A stretch of 64,000 bases of DNA, from the NCBI RefSeq assembly GCF_044547355.1, contig NZ_JBIUAG010000013.1, positions 1 through 64,000 of the forward strand, in the 5' to 3' direction. The stretch is from Kutzneria sp044547355 (GTDB lineage: Bacteria; Actinomycetota; Actinomycetes; Mycobacteriales; Pseudonocardiaceae). The translations under genes were made by a program, and so were the position numbers. The notes below the pieces were generated by a model, which saw only the letters and a list, made by a program, of their open reading frames with translations, searched no databases and was not told where the DNA came from. Of the stretch, positions 54,163 to 63,175 are shown piece by piece (position 1 is the stretch's first letter; each line of letters starts with the position of its first letter).

Positions 54163-55755
54163 TCAGCCCTGAAGGGCGGGGGCGAGCTTGGCGCCGTCGT
54201 AGGAGCCCCAGCCGGTGACCTGGTCGTAGCCCTGGCCGGCCTGGAAGCTGCCGTTGCTGCCGGAGGTCACGTCGTGGAAGCCGGCGCCCTTGGCCGCGTA
54301 CAGGGCCTGGTTGGCCGCGCCGAGCTTGGTGCCGACGAGGGCGGCGAAGCCGGCCCACATCGGGGCGGCGCAGCTGGTGCCGCCGTAGACCTGCCAGCTG
54401 CCGCCGGAGTAGATGGCGTAGCCGCTGGCCGGGTCGGCGTCGGCGGACACGTCCGGCACGGTGCGCTTGCCATTGTCGCCGGTCTGCCAGCTCGGGGCGT
54501 CGAACTTGGTGGAGGTGCCGCCGCCGGAGCCGTCCCACGCCGACTCGGAGCCGTAGCTGGTTCCGCTGACGGTCAGGTGGGTGCCGCCGACGCCGGTCAC
54601 GTTCGGGTCGGAGGCGGGGAAGTCCACGGCGTCCACGCTGGAGCCGGTCTGGCTGCGGGTGCAGTCCTTGGAGCCGTCGTCACCGGAGGCGGCGAAGAAG
54701 CTGATGCCCTCGGCGGTGGCCTGCTTGATGCCGTTGCTGGTGCCGGTGATCGCGGCGTCTGTGGTGTTCGGCTCGCACGAGCCCCACGAGATCGAGACCA
54801 CCGAGACCTTGTTGTCGCTGGCGATCTGGCTGGCCATGTCGACCTCGCCCTGGTCGCTGTTGGGCGCCTCGTAGACCAGGGTGTTCGCGGCCGGGGCCAT
54901 CGCGTTGACGATCTCGATGTCCAGCTCGACCTCGCCCTGGCCCTCGCCCGGCTGCGAGTCGTAGTTCGCGCCGTCCACCGACACCGTCTGCGGCGCGGGC
55001 GAGTTGAGGCTGAACTGCTTGCTGTACTGGGCGATGTTGGACGACTGGTAGCCGTCGAACTCCCACAGCGCCACGGTCTGGCCCGAACCGGTGCCGAGCG
55101 AGCCGGTGTCGTAGGCCCCGCGCAGCTGGCTCGGGTTGAAGCCGGACGGCGCGGCGGCCTTGTGGGACACGGAGTTCTTGTGCTTCACGGCGTGGTTGTC
55201 CAGGCCGACGACGCCCTGCACGGCCGCGGCCACATCGGCCGGCAGCTTGGGGGCGCTGTCGTTGGCGTAGAAGTCGCGGTGCTCGGCGGTGTCGGTGTAG
55301 CGGCCCATCGACGTGCCGAACGCGTGCTGGAGCTGGGCGGCGGTGCCGTTCGCGGTGACGACCTGGCGGTTGGGGCTGACCTTGGCCACCGAAAGGCCCT
55401 GTGCGCGCAGGAAGTTCGACACGCTGTCCACAGCGGACTGAGTCGGCGCGAACCGGTCGTTGAACTGGGCCGGCGTCAGGAACTGGCCGTGCCGCGGCGA
55501 ACGAGGATTGCTCACGTCGGCGATGAATTTGTCCAGTTCGCTGCTGTTGCGCAGTTTCAGCGCGACCGAGACGGACATCTGGGTGTTCGCGTCGAGCGCA
55601 CCGTGCCGCTCGCTGTGCGCAAGCGCCGGAGATGTGTTACCGGGAACGGAAACCAGCGGCTGGGTCTGGGCGACGGCCGGCCCGGCCAGCGCTGCCGCCG
55701 CCAGCAGGGGTAGCGGGGCCGCGGCGAGCGCGAATGCGCGGAAACGTCGTGACAT
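54163..55755 (-). CDS. Secreted S53 (sedolisin/kumamolisin) serine-carboxyl protease
   Basis: This 530-residue precursor has a signal peptide (about 1-29, ending GPAVAQ), a pro-kumamolisin activation domain (about 45-190) and the S53 catalytic domain. Visible are the Glu/Asp pair in GEVELDIEIVNAMAP, the oxyanion Asp in SASGDDGSKDC (FFAASGDDG) and nucleophile Ser461 in YGGTSCAAPMWAG. These enzymes are acid-active endopeptidases or tripeptidyl peptidases outside the cell. There is no C-terminal accessory domain. ATG at 55753-55755 with GGAGTGACTCC-type leader. Convergent with the glycosyltransferases. Confidence 0.93.
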   Translation of the reverse strand: MSRRFRAFALAAAPLPLLAAAALAGPAVAQTQPLVSVPGNTSPALAHSERHGALDANTQMSVSVALKLRNSSELDKFIADVSNPRSPRHGQFLTPAQFNDRFAPTQSAVDSVSNFLRAQGLSVAKVSPNRQVVTANGTAAQLQHAFGTSMGRYTDTAEHRDFYANDSAPKLPADVAAAVQGVVGLDNHAVKHKNSVSHKAAAPSGFNPSQLRGAYDTGSLGTGSGQTVALWEFDGYQSSNIAQYSKQFSLNSPAPQTVSVDGANYDSQPGEGQGEVELDIEIVNAMAPAANTLVYEAPNSDQGEVDMASQIASDNKVSVVSISWGSCEPNTTDAAITGTSNGIKQATAEGISFFAASGDDGSKDCTRSQTGSSVDAVDFPASDPNVTGVGGTHLTVSGTSYGSESAWDGSGGGTSTKFDAPSWQTGDNGKRTVPDVSADADPASGYAIYSGGSWQVYGGTSCAAPMWAGFAALVGTKLGAANQALYAAKGAGFHDVTSGSNGSFQAGQGYDQVTGWGSYDGAKLAPALQG

Positions 55756-55873
55756 GGAGTGACTCCTTGGTGCGAAGCAGGGTTCGTGCCCAAGCAGTCA
55801 CCGACGGTAGACGTGTAACACTTCTGAGGGAACCGACGATATGAGGGGTTCTTCAACTGTTTATCCACAGACG

Positions 55874-55908
55874 ACAGGCCGGCCGCGCTGTTCGCACGGC
55901 CGGCCTGT
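55874..55908. terminator. ald terminator hairpin
   Basis: The stem ACAGGCCGGCCG / CGGCCGGCCTGT (12 bp, perfect) is followed on either side by short T/A runs. It lies 22 bases downstream of the ald stop. Confidence 0.8.
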
Positions 55909-55929
55909 TCTGGGAATGCCGAGCAACGC

Positions 55930-57048
55930 TCAGTTGGTGACCACTTCGCTCAGCGGGGTGTGCGGGAGCCCGTGCGCCACCGCGACGGGCTCGTTGACCA
56001 GCTTGCCGTCGTGCACGTTCAGGCCCAGCGCCAGCGCCTTGTCCGCGCGCAGCGCCTGCTCCCAGCCCTTGTCGGCCAGCGCGACCGCGTAGGGCAGGGT
56101 CACGTTGGTCAGGGCGTAGGTGGAGGTGTTCGGCACCGCGCCCGGCATGTTGGCCACGCAGTAGAAAACCGAGTTGTGCACGATGTAGGTGGGGTCGTCG
56201 TGCGTGGTCGGCCGCGAGTCCTCGAAGCAGCCGCCCTGGTCGATGGAGATGTCGACCAGCACCGAGCCCGGCTTCATGCGGGACACGAGGTCGTTGCTGA
56301 CCAGCTTCGGCGCCTTCGCGCCGGCCACCAGCACCGCGCCGATCACCAGGTCGGCCTCGAGCACGGCCTGCTCCAGCGCGTAGCGGTTGGAGGTGACGGT
56401 GCGGACGCGGCCGTGGAACTGCGCGTCGATCTGGCGCAGCCGGTCCACGTTGGTGTCCAGGATCTCCACGTCGGAGCCCATGCCGGCGGCGATGGTCGCC
56501 GCGTTCACGCCGGCCACGCCGCCGCCGATGACCACCACGCGGGCCGGGCGGACGCCGGGCACGCCGCCGGGCAGCACGCCACGGCCGCCGGAGGGACGCA
56601 TCAGGGAGTAGGCGCCGACCTGCGCGGACAGCCGGCCGGCGACCTCGGACATCGGGGCCAGCAGCGGCAGCGCGCCGTTCGCGGTCTGCACCGTCTCGTA
56701 GGCGATCGAGGTGTTGCCCGACGCGATCAGCGCGTCGGTCAGCGGCCGGTCGGCGGCCAGGTGCAGGTAGGTGAACAGGGTCTGGCCGGCGCGCAGCTTG
56801 GCGTACTCGGGCGCGATCGGCTCCTTGACCTTGAGCACCAGCTCGCCCTCGGCCCACACGTCGTCGGCGGTGGCCAGCACCTTGGCCCCGGCGGCGAGGT
56901 AGTCCTCGTCCGGGATGGAGGAGCCGACGCCGGCCCCGGCCTGCACGAACACGTCGTGGCCGCGGCTGACCAGCTCGTGGGCGCCGGCGGGGGTCAACGC
57001 GACGCGGTACTCGTGGTTCTTGATCTCGCTGGGGACGGCGATCCGCAC
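55930..57048 (-). CDS. ald: L-alanine dehydrogenase
   Basis: This 372-residue NAD-dependent enzyme interconverts alanine and pyruvate plus ammonia. Signatures: MRIAVPSEIKNHEYRVALTP, VKEPIAPEY (catalytic Lys), FTYLHLAAD (catalytic His region), VVIGGGVAGVNAA (NAD loop) and VDISIDQGGCFEDSRPTTHDD. Length matches the mycobacterial enzyme. GTG start at 57046-57048 with GGAAAGGA upstream. An inverted repeat TTGTGC-TGGCG-GCACAA lies about 110 bases upstream. Confidence 0.97.
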   Translation of the reverse strand: MRIAVPSEIKNHEYRVALTPAGAHELVSRGHDVFVQAGAGVGSSIPDEDYLAAGAKVLATADDVWAEGELVLKVKEPIAPEYAKLRAGQTLFTYLHLAADRPLTDALIASGNTSIAYETVQTANGALPLLAPMSEVAGRLSAQVGAYSLMRPSGGRGVLPGGVPGVRPARVVVIGGGVAGVNAATIAAGMGSDVEILDTNVDRLRQIDAQFHGRVRTVTSNRYALEQAVLEADLVIGAVLVAGAKAPKLVSNDLVSRMKPGSVLVDISIDQGGCFEDSRPTTHDDPTYIVHNSVFYCVANMPGAVPNTSTYALTNVTLPYAVALADKGWEQALRADKALALGLNVHDGKLVNEPVAVAHGLPHTPLSEVVTN

Positions 57049-57154
57049 GATGTTGGATCCTTTCCGGGCGCACGGCTGGTGTGTTGCTTCCCACGGTGGG
57101 CTACGCCAACCGGGGCTGTCATCGTGCGCCCGGAAGTACTGGGAGAGTGCCTAG

Positions 57155-57171
57155 TTGTGCTGGCGGCACAA
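57155..57171. promoter_or_regulatory. Candidate operator upstream of ald
   Basis: TTGTGC-TGGCG-GCACAA is a perfect 6+6 inverted repeat between ald and the downstream end of the next gene. An Lrp/AsnC or PucR-type regulator could bind; none is proven. Confidence 0.4.
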
Positions 57172-57179
57172 TAGGACCC

Positions 57180-57193
57180 GAGGTCTAGACCTC
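57180..57193 (-). terminator. Short palindrome just after the membrane-protein gene
   Basis: GAGGTCTAGACCTC directly abuts the stop codon at 57194-57196. It may act as a terminator stem or an operator. Confidence 0.4.
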
Positions 57194-57634
57194 TCAGCCG
57201 CTCAGCGTGGAGCCCGGACGGAAGATCATCACGACCGTGACGGCCGCCCAGAGCAGGTTGAACACGCCGGTGTACATGGCCAGCTGGGCCGGCGGCGTCG
57301 GCGTGCCGTCCAGCACCCGCTGCTGGTACGGCAGCACGAGCAGGCCCAGCACCACCGCGGCGATCCCGGTCAGCACGATCGAGACGATGATCCAGAGATT
57401 GCCGGTGACGCCCATGATGCCGGCGGTGGCGAAGCCGAACACCGGCACCGCGATCGACACCAGCGCGTAGACCTTGCAGATCCGGTTGAGCAGCCGCAGC
57501 GTGGCCATGTCGGCGTCGTCTCCGCTGGCCAGCGCCTTGCGGGCGGCCGGGGGGAACATGCTGGCGGCCACCGCGACCGGCCCGATGGCGATGATCACGG
57601 CGATGATGTGGATGGTGAGCAGGATCTTGGTCAC
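57194..57634 (-). CDS. Four-helix membrane protein (DUF2269-like)
   Basis: This 146-residue integral membrane protein has four hydrophobic helices (about 3-25, 48-70, 75-98, 118-138) and a conserved-looking N-terminal histidine (TKILLTIHIIAVIIAIGPVA). It resembles small DUF2269-type predicted membrane proteins. The GTG at 57632-57634 starts the hydrophobic N-terminus; GGGAGG lies 12 bases upstream. No function is known. It is divergent from the AraC-type regulator. Confidence 0.7.
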   Translation of the reverse strand: MTKILLTIHIIAVIIAIGPVAVAASMFPPAARKALASGDDADMATLRLLNRICKVYALVSIAVPVFGFATAGIMGVTGNLWIIVSIVLTGIAAVVLGLLVLPYQQRVLDGTPTPPAQLAMYTGVFNLLWAAVTVVMIFRPGSTLSG

Positions 57635-57751
57635 GGCGGCCGGGTCCTCCCTGGTTCGGTGGGTCCGCTCATTCAGCCTCATCATTCGCCGGCTGAGACA
57701 GTGGCTGGATCGCCAGGTGTCGACGGATTCTGGCCAGCTACCGTGGGTGGC

Positions 57752-58675
57752 ATGCACACCGTCGCCGTGCTGGCCCTGCCGGGCGTCATCCCGTTCGACC
57801 TGGCCACGCCGATCGAGTTCCGGCGCACTCCGGGCTACGAAGTCCGGATATGCGGCTCCGAGCCGGAGATCGACACCGGGCTGTTCACGCTGCGTGCGCA
57901 GTGGGGCCTTGAGGCGCTGGCCGAGGCCGACACGGTCATCCTGCCCGGAACCGAGTCCTTCGACGTGCCGACCGACGTCGTCGATGCGCTGCGCGACGCG
58001 GCCGCACGCGGCGCCCGGCTGGCCTCGATCTGTACCGGTGCGTTCATTCTCGCCGCCACCGGACTGCTCGACGGCCTGCGGGCCACCACCCACTGGGCCG
58101 CCGCGGCGGAGCTCGCGGCGCGCTACCCGCTGATCGACGTCGATCCCGACGTGCTGTACGTCGACAACGGCCAGTTCCTGACCTCGGCCGGCGCGGCTGC
58201 CGGGCTCGACCTCTGCCTGCACCTGATCCGCCGCGACCACGGCTCCGCCGTCGCCGCCGACGCGGCCCGGATGTCGGTGATGCCGCTGGAACGCGAGGGC
58301 GGCCAGGCGCAGTTCATCGTGCACGACCTGCCGCCCGTGCCTCGGGGTAACGAGCTGGAGAAGCTGTTGGCGTGGATGGAGGAGAACTCGACGCGTGACC
58401 TCACGTTGGACGAGATCGCCGCCCAGGCCGGCATGAGCACGCGCACCCTGAACCGCCGATTCCGGGACCAGACCGGCACTTCGCCGCTGCGCTGGCTGCA
58501 CCGCGCCCGGGTGCGTCGCGCGCAGCATCTGTTGGAGGCGACCGACGAGCCGGTGGAGCGGATCGCCGTGCGCACCGGATTCGGCTCCCCGACGGCGTTT
58601 CGCGAGCACTTCAAGCGGATCGTGGGCACCAGCCCACAGTCCTACCGAGCCGCATTCACACCCACTTCAGCGTGA
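57752..58675 (+). CDS. GlxA-family AraC-type transcriptional regulator
   Basis: This 307-residue protein has an N-terminal DJ-1/PfpI-like sensor domain (about 1-185, with SICTGAFILAATGLLDG and THW) and a C-terminal AraC double HTH (about 205-305: LDEIAAQAGMSTRTLNRRF and IAVRTGFGSPTAFREHF). Amidase-like GlxA regulators control amine or nitrogen catabolism. ATG at 57752. Divergent from the membrane protein, the likely first target. Its end overlaps the convergent PucR gene by 20 bases. Confidence 0.9.
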   Translation: MHTVAVLALPGVIPFDLATPIEFRRTPGYEVRICGSEPEIDTGLFTLRAQWGLEALAEADTVILPGTESFDVPTDVVDALRDAAARGARLASICTGAFILAATGLLDGLRATTHWAAAAELAARYPLIDVDPDVLYVDNGQFLTSAGAAAGLDLCLHLIRRDHGSAVAADAARMSVMPLEREGGQAQFIVHDLPPVPRGNELEKLLAWMEENSTRDLTLDEIAAQAGMSTRTLNRRFRDQTGTSPLRWLHRARVRRAQHLLEATDEPVERIAVRTGFGSPTAFREHFKRIVGTSPQSYRAAFTPTSA

Positions 58676-60149
58676 TCAGCTGGGCCAGCAGAGCCAGCCT
58701 CACATCCGGGTCGTCCAGGTCGACCAGCTCGCCGATCTTCTTCATCCGGTACCGGAACGTGTTGGGGTGGATGCGCAGCGCCCGGCTCGCCTCGCGCGGC
58801 TCGCCGGGGTGGCGCAGCCACTCGTACAGCGTGTCCAGGTCCAGGTCCTTGAGCTCGGCGAGCGGGCCCAACTCGGCCACGCCCGAGGCGTTCGCCGCGG
58901 CGGCGACCCGGTGCAGCGCCAGCGCCGGCCACACCTCCTCGTAGTTGGCGATCTTGCGCGCCGCCACTCCCGTGCGCAGCAGCCGCAACGTCTCGTCGGC
59001 CTGGGACCTGGACCGCGGCAGCTCCGAGATGTCGACCGCGCCACCCGCCGCGACCAGCGGTTCGCCCGCGGCCAGCACCTCCCGCAGCGGGGCCCAGCCC
59101 CGGTCCGGGACCACGGCGTAGAGCACGCCGTGCAGGTCCGCGACCGCCGGCCGCCGGCCCACGCCGCGAGTCATCCGCTCCCACAGCGCCAGGCGCACGC
59201 CCTCGGCGTCGGCGGCGTCCTCGCTGGCCGCGTCGATCGCGATCACCCGGTGCGGCTGCTCGTCCAGGCCCAGCTCCGCCGCCGCGGCCCGGCTGTCGGC
59301 CGTGCCGGCCAGCACCGCCCGCACCAGCTCCGCCGACCGCATCCGCTCCGCGTCCACCCGGGCCCGCCTGCGCAGCAGGTGCAGCGCCACCACCGGTCCC
59401 GTGTCCGCGAAGGCCGCCGACCGCTCGTCGCTCACCTCGCCGTCCACCACTGCCCACATCGAGCCCAGCAGCTCGCCGCCCATCCGGATCGGCACGATCA
59501 GCCTCGGCAGCGTGCCGTCGCGCTGCGCCGGCACGAAGATCACCGCCCGGCCCTTGCTCAGCTGCCGGAACACCCCCCGGCTGCGGAACCGGGCCAGCAC
59601 GTCGTCCGGCACCCGGCGGCCCATGATCGTGGACACCCGGGCCGGGTCCGTGCGGTCCTGCCGGGACGAGTAGGCCAGCACCCGGGAGTTCGCGTCCTCG
59701 ATCGTCACCGGCGCGTCGATCACCGCCGCCACCGCGTCGGCCAGCCGGAACAGATCGCCGAACTGCTCCACCTCGCCGTCCGACTCGTCGTCGGCGGCCG
59801 CGTCCAGCACCGCCCTCAGCAGCCACACCAACTGCGCCCAGGCCGCCTCCTGGCGTACCTCCACGACCGCGAGCTCCGCCTCCTTCGCCGCGGCCAGCAC
59901 CTCCCGATCGCCCGCCTGCGGCTGCTTGAGCAGCACCCCCGCCGCCCCCTTGGAGTGCCTGATCAGGTCCACCGCGTCCTTGCGGCCACCCACCGCCACC
60001 CCCAACACCAGATCCCCCGCCGCGATCACACTGCGCCGCCCCGGCTCCGCGATCACCACGTCGGTGACGCTCTGCGGGGCCGACGCCGCGTGCACCGCCC
60101 GCAACATCGTCGGCCCCACCCGGTCGACGACACCCTGCACGGTCACCAT
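58656..60149 (-). CDS. PucR-family transcriptional regulator
   Basis: This 497-residue protein has an N-terminal purine-catabolism (PucR-type) domain (about 1-120), a GAF-like middle (about 125-270) and a C-terminal PucR HTH (about 435-495: ASRALRIHPNTFRYRMKKI). Such regulators often activate amino-acid or purine catabolic genes in response to a metabolite. Candidate targets nearby include ald and the membrane protein. ATG at 60147-60149; a GTG follows directly and could also serve. Confidence 0.88.
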   Translation of the reverse strand: MVTVQGVVDRVGPTMLRAVHAASAPQSVTDVVIAEPGRRSVIAAGDLVLGVAVGGRKDAVDLIRHSKGAAGVLLKQPQAGDREVLAAAKEAELAVVEVRQEAAWAQLVWLLRAVLDAAADDESDGEVEQFGDLFRLADAVAAVIDAPVTIEDANSRVLAYSSRQDRTDPARVSTIMGRRVPDDVLARFRSRGVFRQLSKGRAVIFVPAQRDGTLPRLIVPIRMGGELLGSMWAVVDGEVSDERSAAFADTGPVVALHLLRRRARVDAERMRSAELVRAVLAGTADSRAAAAELGLDEQPHRVIAIDAASEDAADAEGVRLALWERMTRGVGRRPAVADLHGVLYAVVPDRGWAPLREVLAAGEPLVAAGGAVDISELPRSRSQADETLRLLRTGVAARKIANYEEVWPALALHRVAAAANASGVAELGPLAELKDLDLDTLYEWLRHPGEPREASRALRIHPNTFRYRMKKIGELVDLDDPDVRLALLAQLITLKWV

Positions 60150-60753
60150 GCGGGCATCGTCTCACCGGCGCTGCTCCCGATGCCCGCCGAGCACGGCTCG
60201 CGGTGTCATGAGGGGGGGGGGGGGGGGGGGTGGAGGGACGGGCAGGCCCCCCCCCAAGGGGGGGTGGGGAGGGGGGTGAACGGGGGGGGGGGGGCGGCCG
60301 GGGGGTGGGCCCGCGCNNNNNNNNNNCCCTGGGGGACATCCCCCCCGGGCGGCGCCCCCCCGCCCCCCCCCCCCCGGCGGGGGTGTTTTTGGGGGGGGCG
60401 TGTCCTTCGTTTTACCGCCTGCCCCCCCCCCCTCATGACGGATCTGTCGCTACGTTGTCCACAGGGCCTGCGGCCTCTCCAGGGCTGTCCACAGGCAACC
60501 CTCCTTCAAGATCAACTAACCACCTCCGCTGGTAGAATGGGCCGGGGGGAAGCCCCCTGGGTTGGGTGGGCCTTGGGGTGTTGGCGGCCGGGCGGGGAGG
60601 CCTGGTGGACAGCCGGCCCGCTGGGTGGACCTGATGCGTAGGCCTGCTGGACAAGCCTGATGCGTAGGTCTGCTGGACAGGCCTGATGGGTGGGTTTGCT
60701 GGACAGGCCTGATGGGTGGGTCTGCCGGACTGGCCTGTGGTGTGGTTGGCCGG
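60150..60753. other. 604-base region with assembly gap and minisatellite, no gene seen
   Basis: The first 62 bases are the PucR upstream region. Bases 60212-60430 are poly-G/poly-C junk around ten Ns (60317-60326). Both flanks end in TCATGA next to the homopolymer, so the true join may be simply ...GGTGTCATGACGGATC.... From 60599 a 26-bp tandem repeat runs to 60744. Confidence 0.75.
60599..60744. repeat. 26-bp tandem repeat (minisatellite), about 5.5 copies
   Basis: Units start at 60615, 60641, 60667, 60693 and 60719, with a partial unit at 60599. The core reads GGYCTGCTGGACARGCCTGA. Neighbouring central units differ at only one or two positions; the outer ones are more diverged. It ends ten bases before the stop codon of the fucosidase gene. 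Confidence 0.85.
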
Positions 60754-63051
60754 TCAGCGCCTGCTGATCTTGAAGACCCAGGCGTGCTGGCCCGCTGCCG
60801 CAGCCGCCGCTGGCACGTCGATCACCAGCGAGGCGCCGGTGGTCGTCCAGGTCAGGGGCGTCGGGTAGCCGAGCATCGTGACCTTGTCACCTGGTCGGAT
60901 CGGCACCGGGGCGCTGACCGTCAGCTTGCTGCCGGGCTTGGTCAGCGAGCTGATGTAGAAGGCGTCGCGCTTGGTGGTGAACCGCAGGTCGCCGAGTTGC
61001 GCCTGCCGGGACCAGTACGAGGTGTCGTAGATCGACTCGCCGTTGACCTTGAGCCACGCGCCGGTCTGCCGCAGCCGGGTCTGCATGATCTCGGGAATGG
61101 TGCCGTCCGCCCGCGGGCCGATGTCGAGCAGGAAGTTGCCGTTCTTGCTGACGATGTCGACGAGCGTGTGCACGACCTCCTCGGCGGTCATGTACATGTC
61201 GTCGGGGGTGGCCCGGTTGTAGCCGTAGCTGCGCGGATCGAGCCCGCGGCTGGCCTCCCACTTGGCCACGACGGTGTTCGGATAGGTCGTGTACTCCGGC
61301 GTGGTGAAGTCGTGCACCGCGATGCCCGACCGGTCGTTGATCGTGACGTCCTTGGGCCGCGGCCGGTCCTTGGCGTGGTTGAAGTACTCGGCCATCAGCC
61401 GCCGGCTGTCGTTCACGCCGCCGATGTCGCACCAGATCACGTCGGGGTCGTAGCCGTGCACCAGCTCCAGCATCTGCGGCAGTTGGTAGTCCAGCACGAA
61501 GTCGCGGCCGCTGGCGTAACCGGTGTAGGGCACGGCCGCGCCGGTGTACGGATTGCGCGGCGGGTGACCCATCCACGGGTTGTCCGGGTTGAACCACTCC
61601 GGCATCGAGAAGTACAAACCGTTGCGCAGCTGGGGAGTGTGCTTGCGGGACGCGTCGAACAGGGCCTTGACCAGGTCCCGTTTGGGGCCCAGCTTGGCCG
61701 CCGTGCGGGCGGAGACCTTGGAGTCCCACAGGGCGAAACCCTCGTGGTGCTTGGAAGTCAGCACGTAGTAGCGGGCGCCGGCCTCGACGAACAGGTTGAG
61801 CCAATCGAGGGGATCGAAGCGTTCGGCCTTGAACTGGGGGATGAAGTCGTCGTAGTCGAAGCTTTCCCCGTACGTCTGGCGGTGGTAGTCGTATACGGCG
61901 TTGGCCGGGTCCTGCATCCAGTCCCAGTACCACTCCGCGTACTGCTTGCCCGGCGGCGACCAGGCCGGCACCGAGTAGACGCCCCAGTGGATGAAGATGC
62001 CGAACTTGGCGTCCTGGAACCAGTACGGGGCCTGGTGCGTGCCGAGCGACGTGTCGGCCGGCTGATAATCCGGCACGCCCAACAGAATCGGCGTCTGGGC
62101 GCTGGCCAGGGTGTCCTTTGTGGACTTCGCCGCGACGGTGCCGCTGACGGTCGTGCCATCGTCCACGTTCTGGTCCTTGCGGATGCCGATGCGGATCTTG
62201 GCCTCGTCGCCTGGCGCGAGCCAGTCCACGGTCGCCGGCGCGACGGTGCGGCCGCCCTGGACGTCCACCGAGATCGTGAGCCGGTCCTGCGGGGTGATCC
62301 ACTCGGTGCCGAGGTTGACCAGCGTCGCCTCGACCACCTGCGGGCCGGCGTCGGTGAGCAGGCTGGTCGTCGACTTCGTGCCGCGTAACGCCACCGCCTT
62401 GCCGACCGCCACCGGTTGCAGGCTGAGCGCGAAGACGTGCAGGCTGGACCGGCCCTCGACGGCCGGGCTGGTGGTCGGCAGGGTGATCGCCACCGCGTCC
62501 CGGTTCGGGTCGATCCAGACCTGGGAGACGCTGATCGACACCGGGTTCTGGTCGGCGCCGCCGCCCGGCGTGTAGCGGAAGGGGGCGACGAGCTGGCCGC
62601 TGCCGGAGTACCAGTCGGCCCCGCCGAGCTGGGCCTCACTGGTGCTGCCGTCGGCGTAGTGCACGGTCGCCGTGCCGCCGGTCGCGCCGTACGAGCAGGC
62701 GGTGAGGAACAGCGCCGTGACGTAGCGGCCCTGGGGCAGCGGGATCTGCTGGCCCATCGCGACGATGTTGTTCTTGCCGGCGGCGGTGGGGAACGCGAAC
62801 GGGACGCCGTCCACCGTGACCTGGCCGGTGGGCAGGCCCTCGGCCGGGAAGGTGTAGCCCGAGCCGTCGAAGTCGCCGTCGTGGGTGGTGGCGGTGTCGA
62901 TGCCGTCGTTGTCGAACAGGCCGTCCAGTGGGACGGGGACCGGATTCGGTGCGCTGGACGCAGCGAAGGCGGTCCCCGTGCCGGTCATCGTGGCCAACAC
63001 GGTGGCGCCCAGGGCCAGGCCGAGGGCGGTCCGTCTGGGGAAGGTCGTCAT
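60754..63051 (-). CDS. Secreted GH29 alpha-L-fucosidase (Tat signal)
   Basis: This 765-residue precursor starts MTTFPRRTALGLALGATVLA, a twin-arginine-type signal. An N-terminal beta-sandwich and NEW3-like region (about 40-340) precedes the GH29 catalytic barrel (about 345-690) with FGIFIHWGVYSVPAW, LTSKHHEGFALWDSK and the nucleophile region VIWCDIGG (Asp542). A small C-terminal beta domain follows. It removes terminal alpha-L-fucose from host or plant glycans. The ATG at 63049-63051 has GGAGGG six bases upstream. A second secreted-type glycosidase gene is 124 bases upstream on the same strand. Confidence 0.9.
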   Translation of the reverse strand: MTTFPRRTALGLALGATVLATMTGTGTAFAASSAPNPVPVPLDGLFDNDGIDTATTHDGDFDGSGYTFPAEGLPTGQVTVDGVPFAFPTAAGKNNIVAMGQQIPLPQGRYVTALFLTACSYGATGGTATVHYADGSTSEAQLGGADWYSGSGQLVAPFRYTPGGGADQNPVSISVSQVWIDPNRDAVAITLPTTSPAVEGRSSLHVFALSLQPVAVGKAVALRGTKSTTSLLTDAGPQVVEATLVNLGTEWITPQDRLTISVDVQGGRTVAPATVDWLAPGDEAKIRIGIRKDQNVDDGTTVSGTVAAKSTKDTLASAQTPILLGVPDYQPADTSLGTHQAPYWFQDAKFGIFIHWGVYSVPAWSPPGKQYAEWYWDWMQDPANAVYDYHRQTYGESFDYDDFIPQFKAERFDPLDWLNLFVEAGARYYVLTSKHHEGFALWDSKVSARTAAKLGPKRDLVKALFDASRKHTPQLRNGLYFSMPEWFNPDNPWMGHPPRNPYTGAAVPYTGYASGRDFVLDYQLPQMLELVHGYDPDVIWCDIGGVNDSRRLMAEYFNHAKDRPRPKDVTINDRSGIAVHDFTTPEYTTYPNTVVAKWEASRGLDPRSYGYNRATPDDMYMTAEEVVHTLVDIVSKNGNFLLDIGPRADGTIPEIMQTRLRQTGAWLKVNGESIYDTSYWSRQAQLGDLRFTTKRDAFYISSLTKPGSKLTVSAPVPIRPGDKVTMLGYPTPLTWTTTGASLVIDVPAAAAAAGQHAWVFKISRR

Positions 63052-63175
63052 CGAGCCCTCCAGCGTCGAGGGCACCCGGCGGCATAGAGATCCGATGTAT
63101 CAGGGGCAGGGGCGGCGGACCGGGGCCTGGCGCGGGTCAGTCATCGGATCACTATCGATCCTGGGGTGGCTGGGC

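Noticed and set aside
60599..60744. CRISPR array
   Set aside because: Repeats are contiguous 26-bp tandem units without spacers; a minisatellite.
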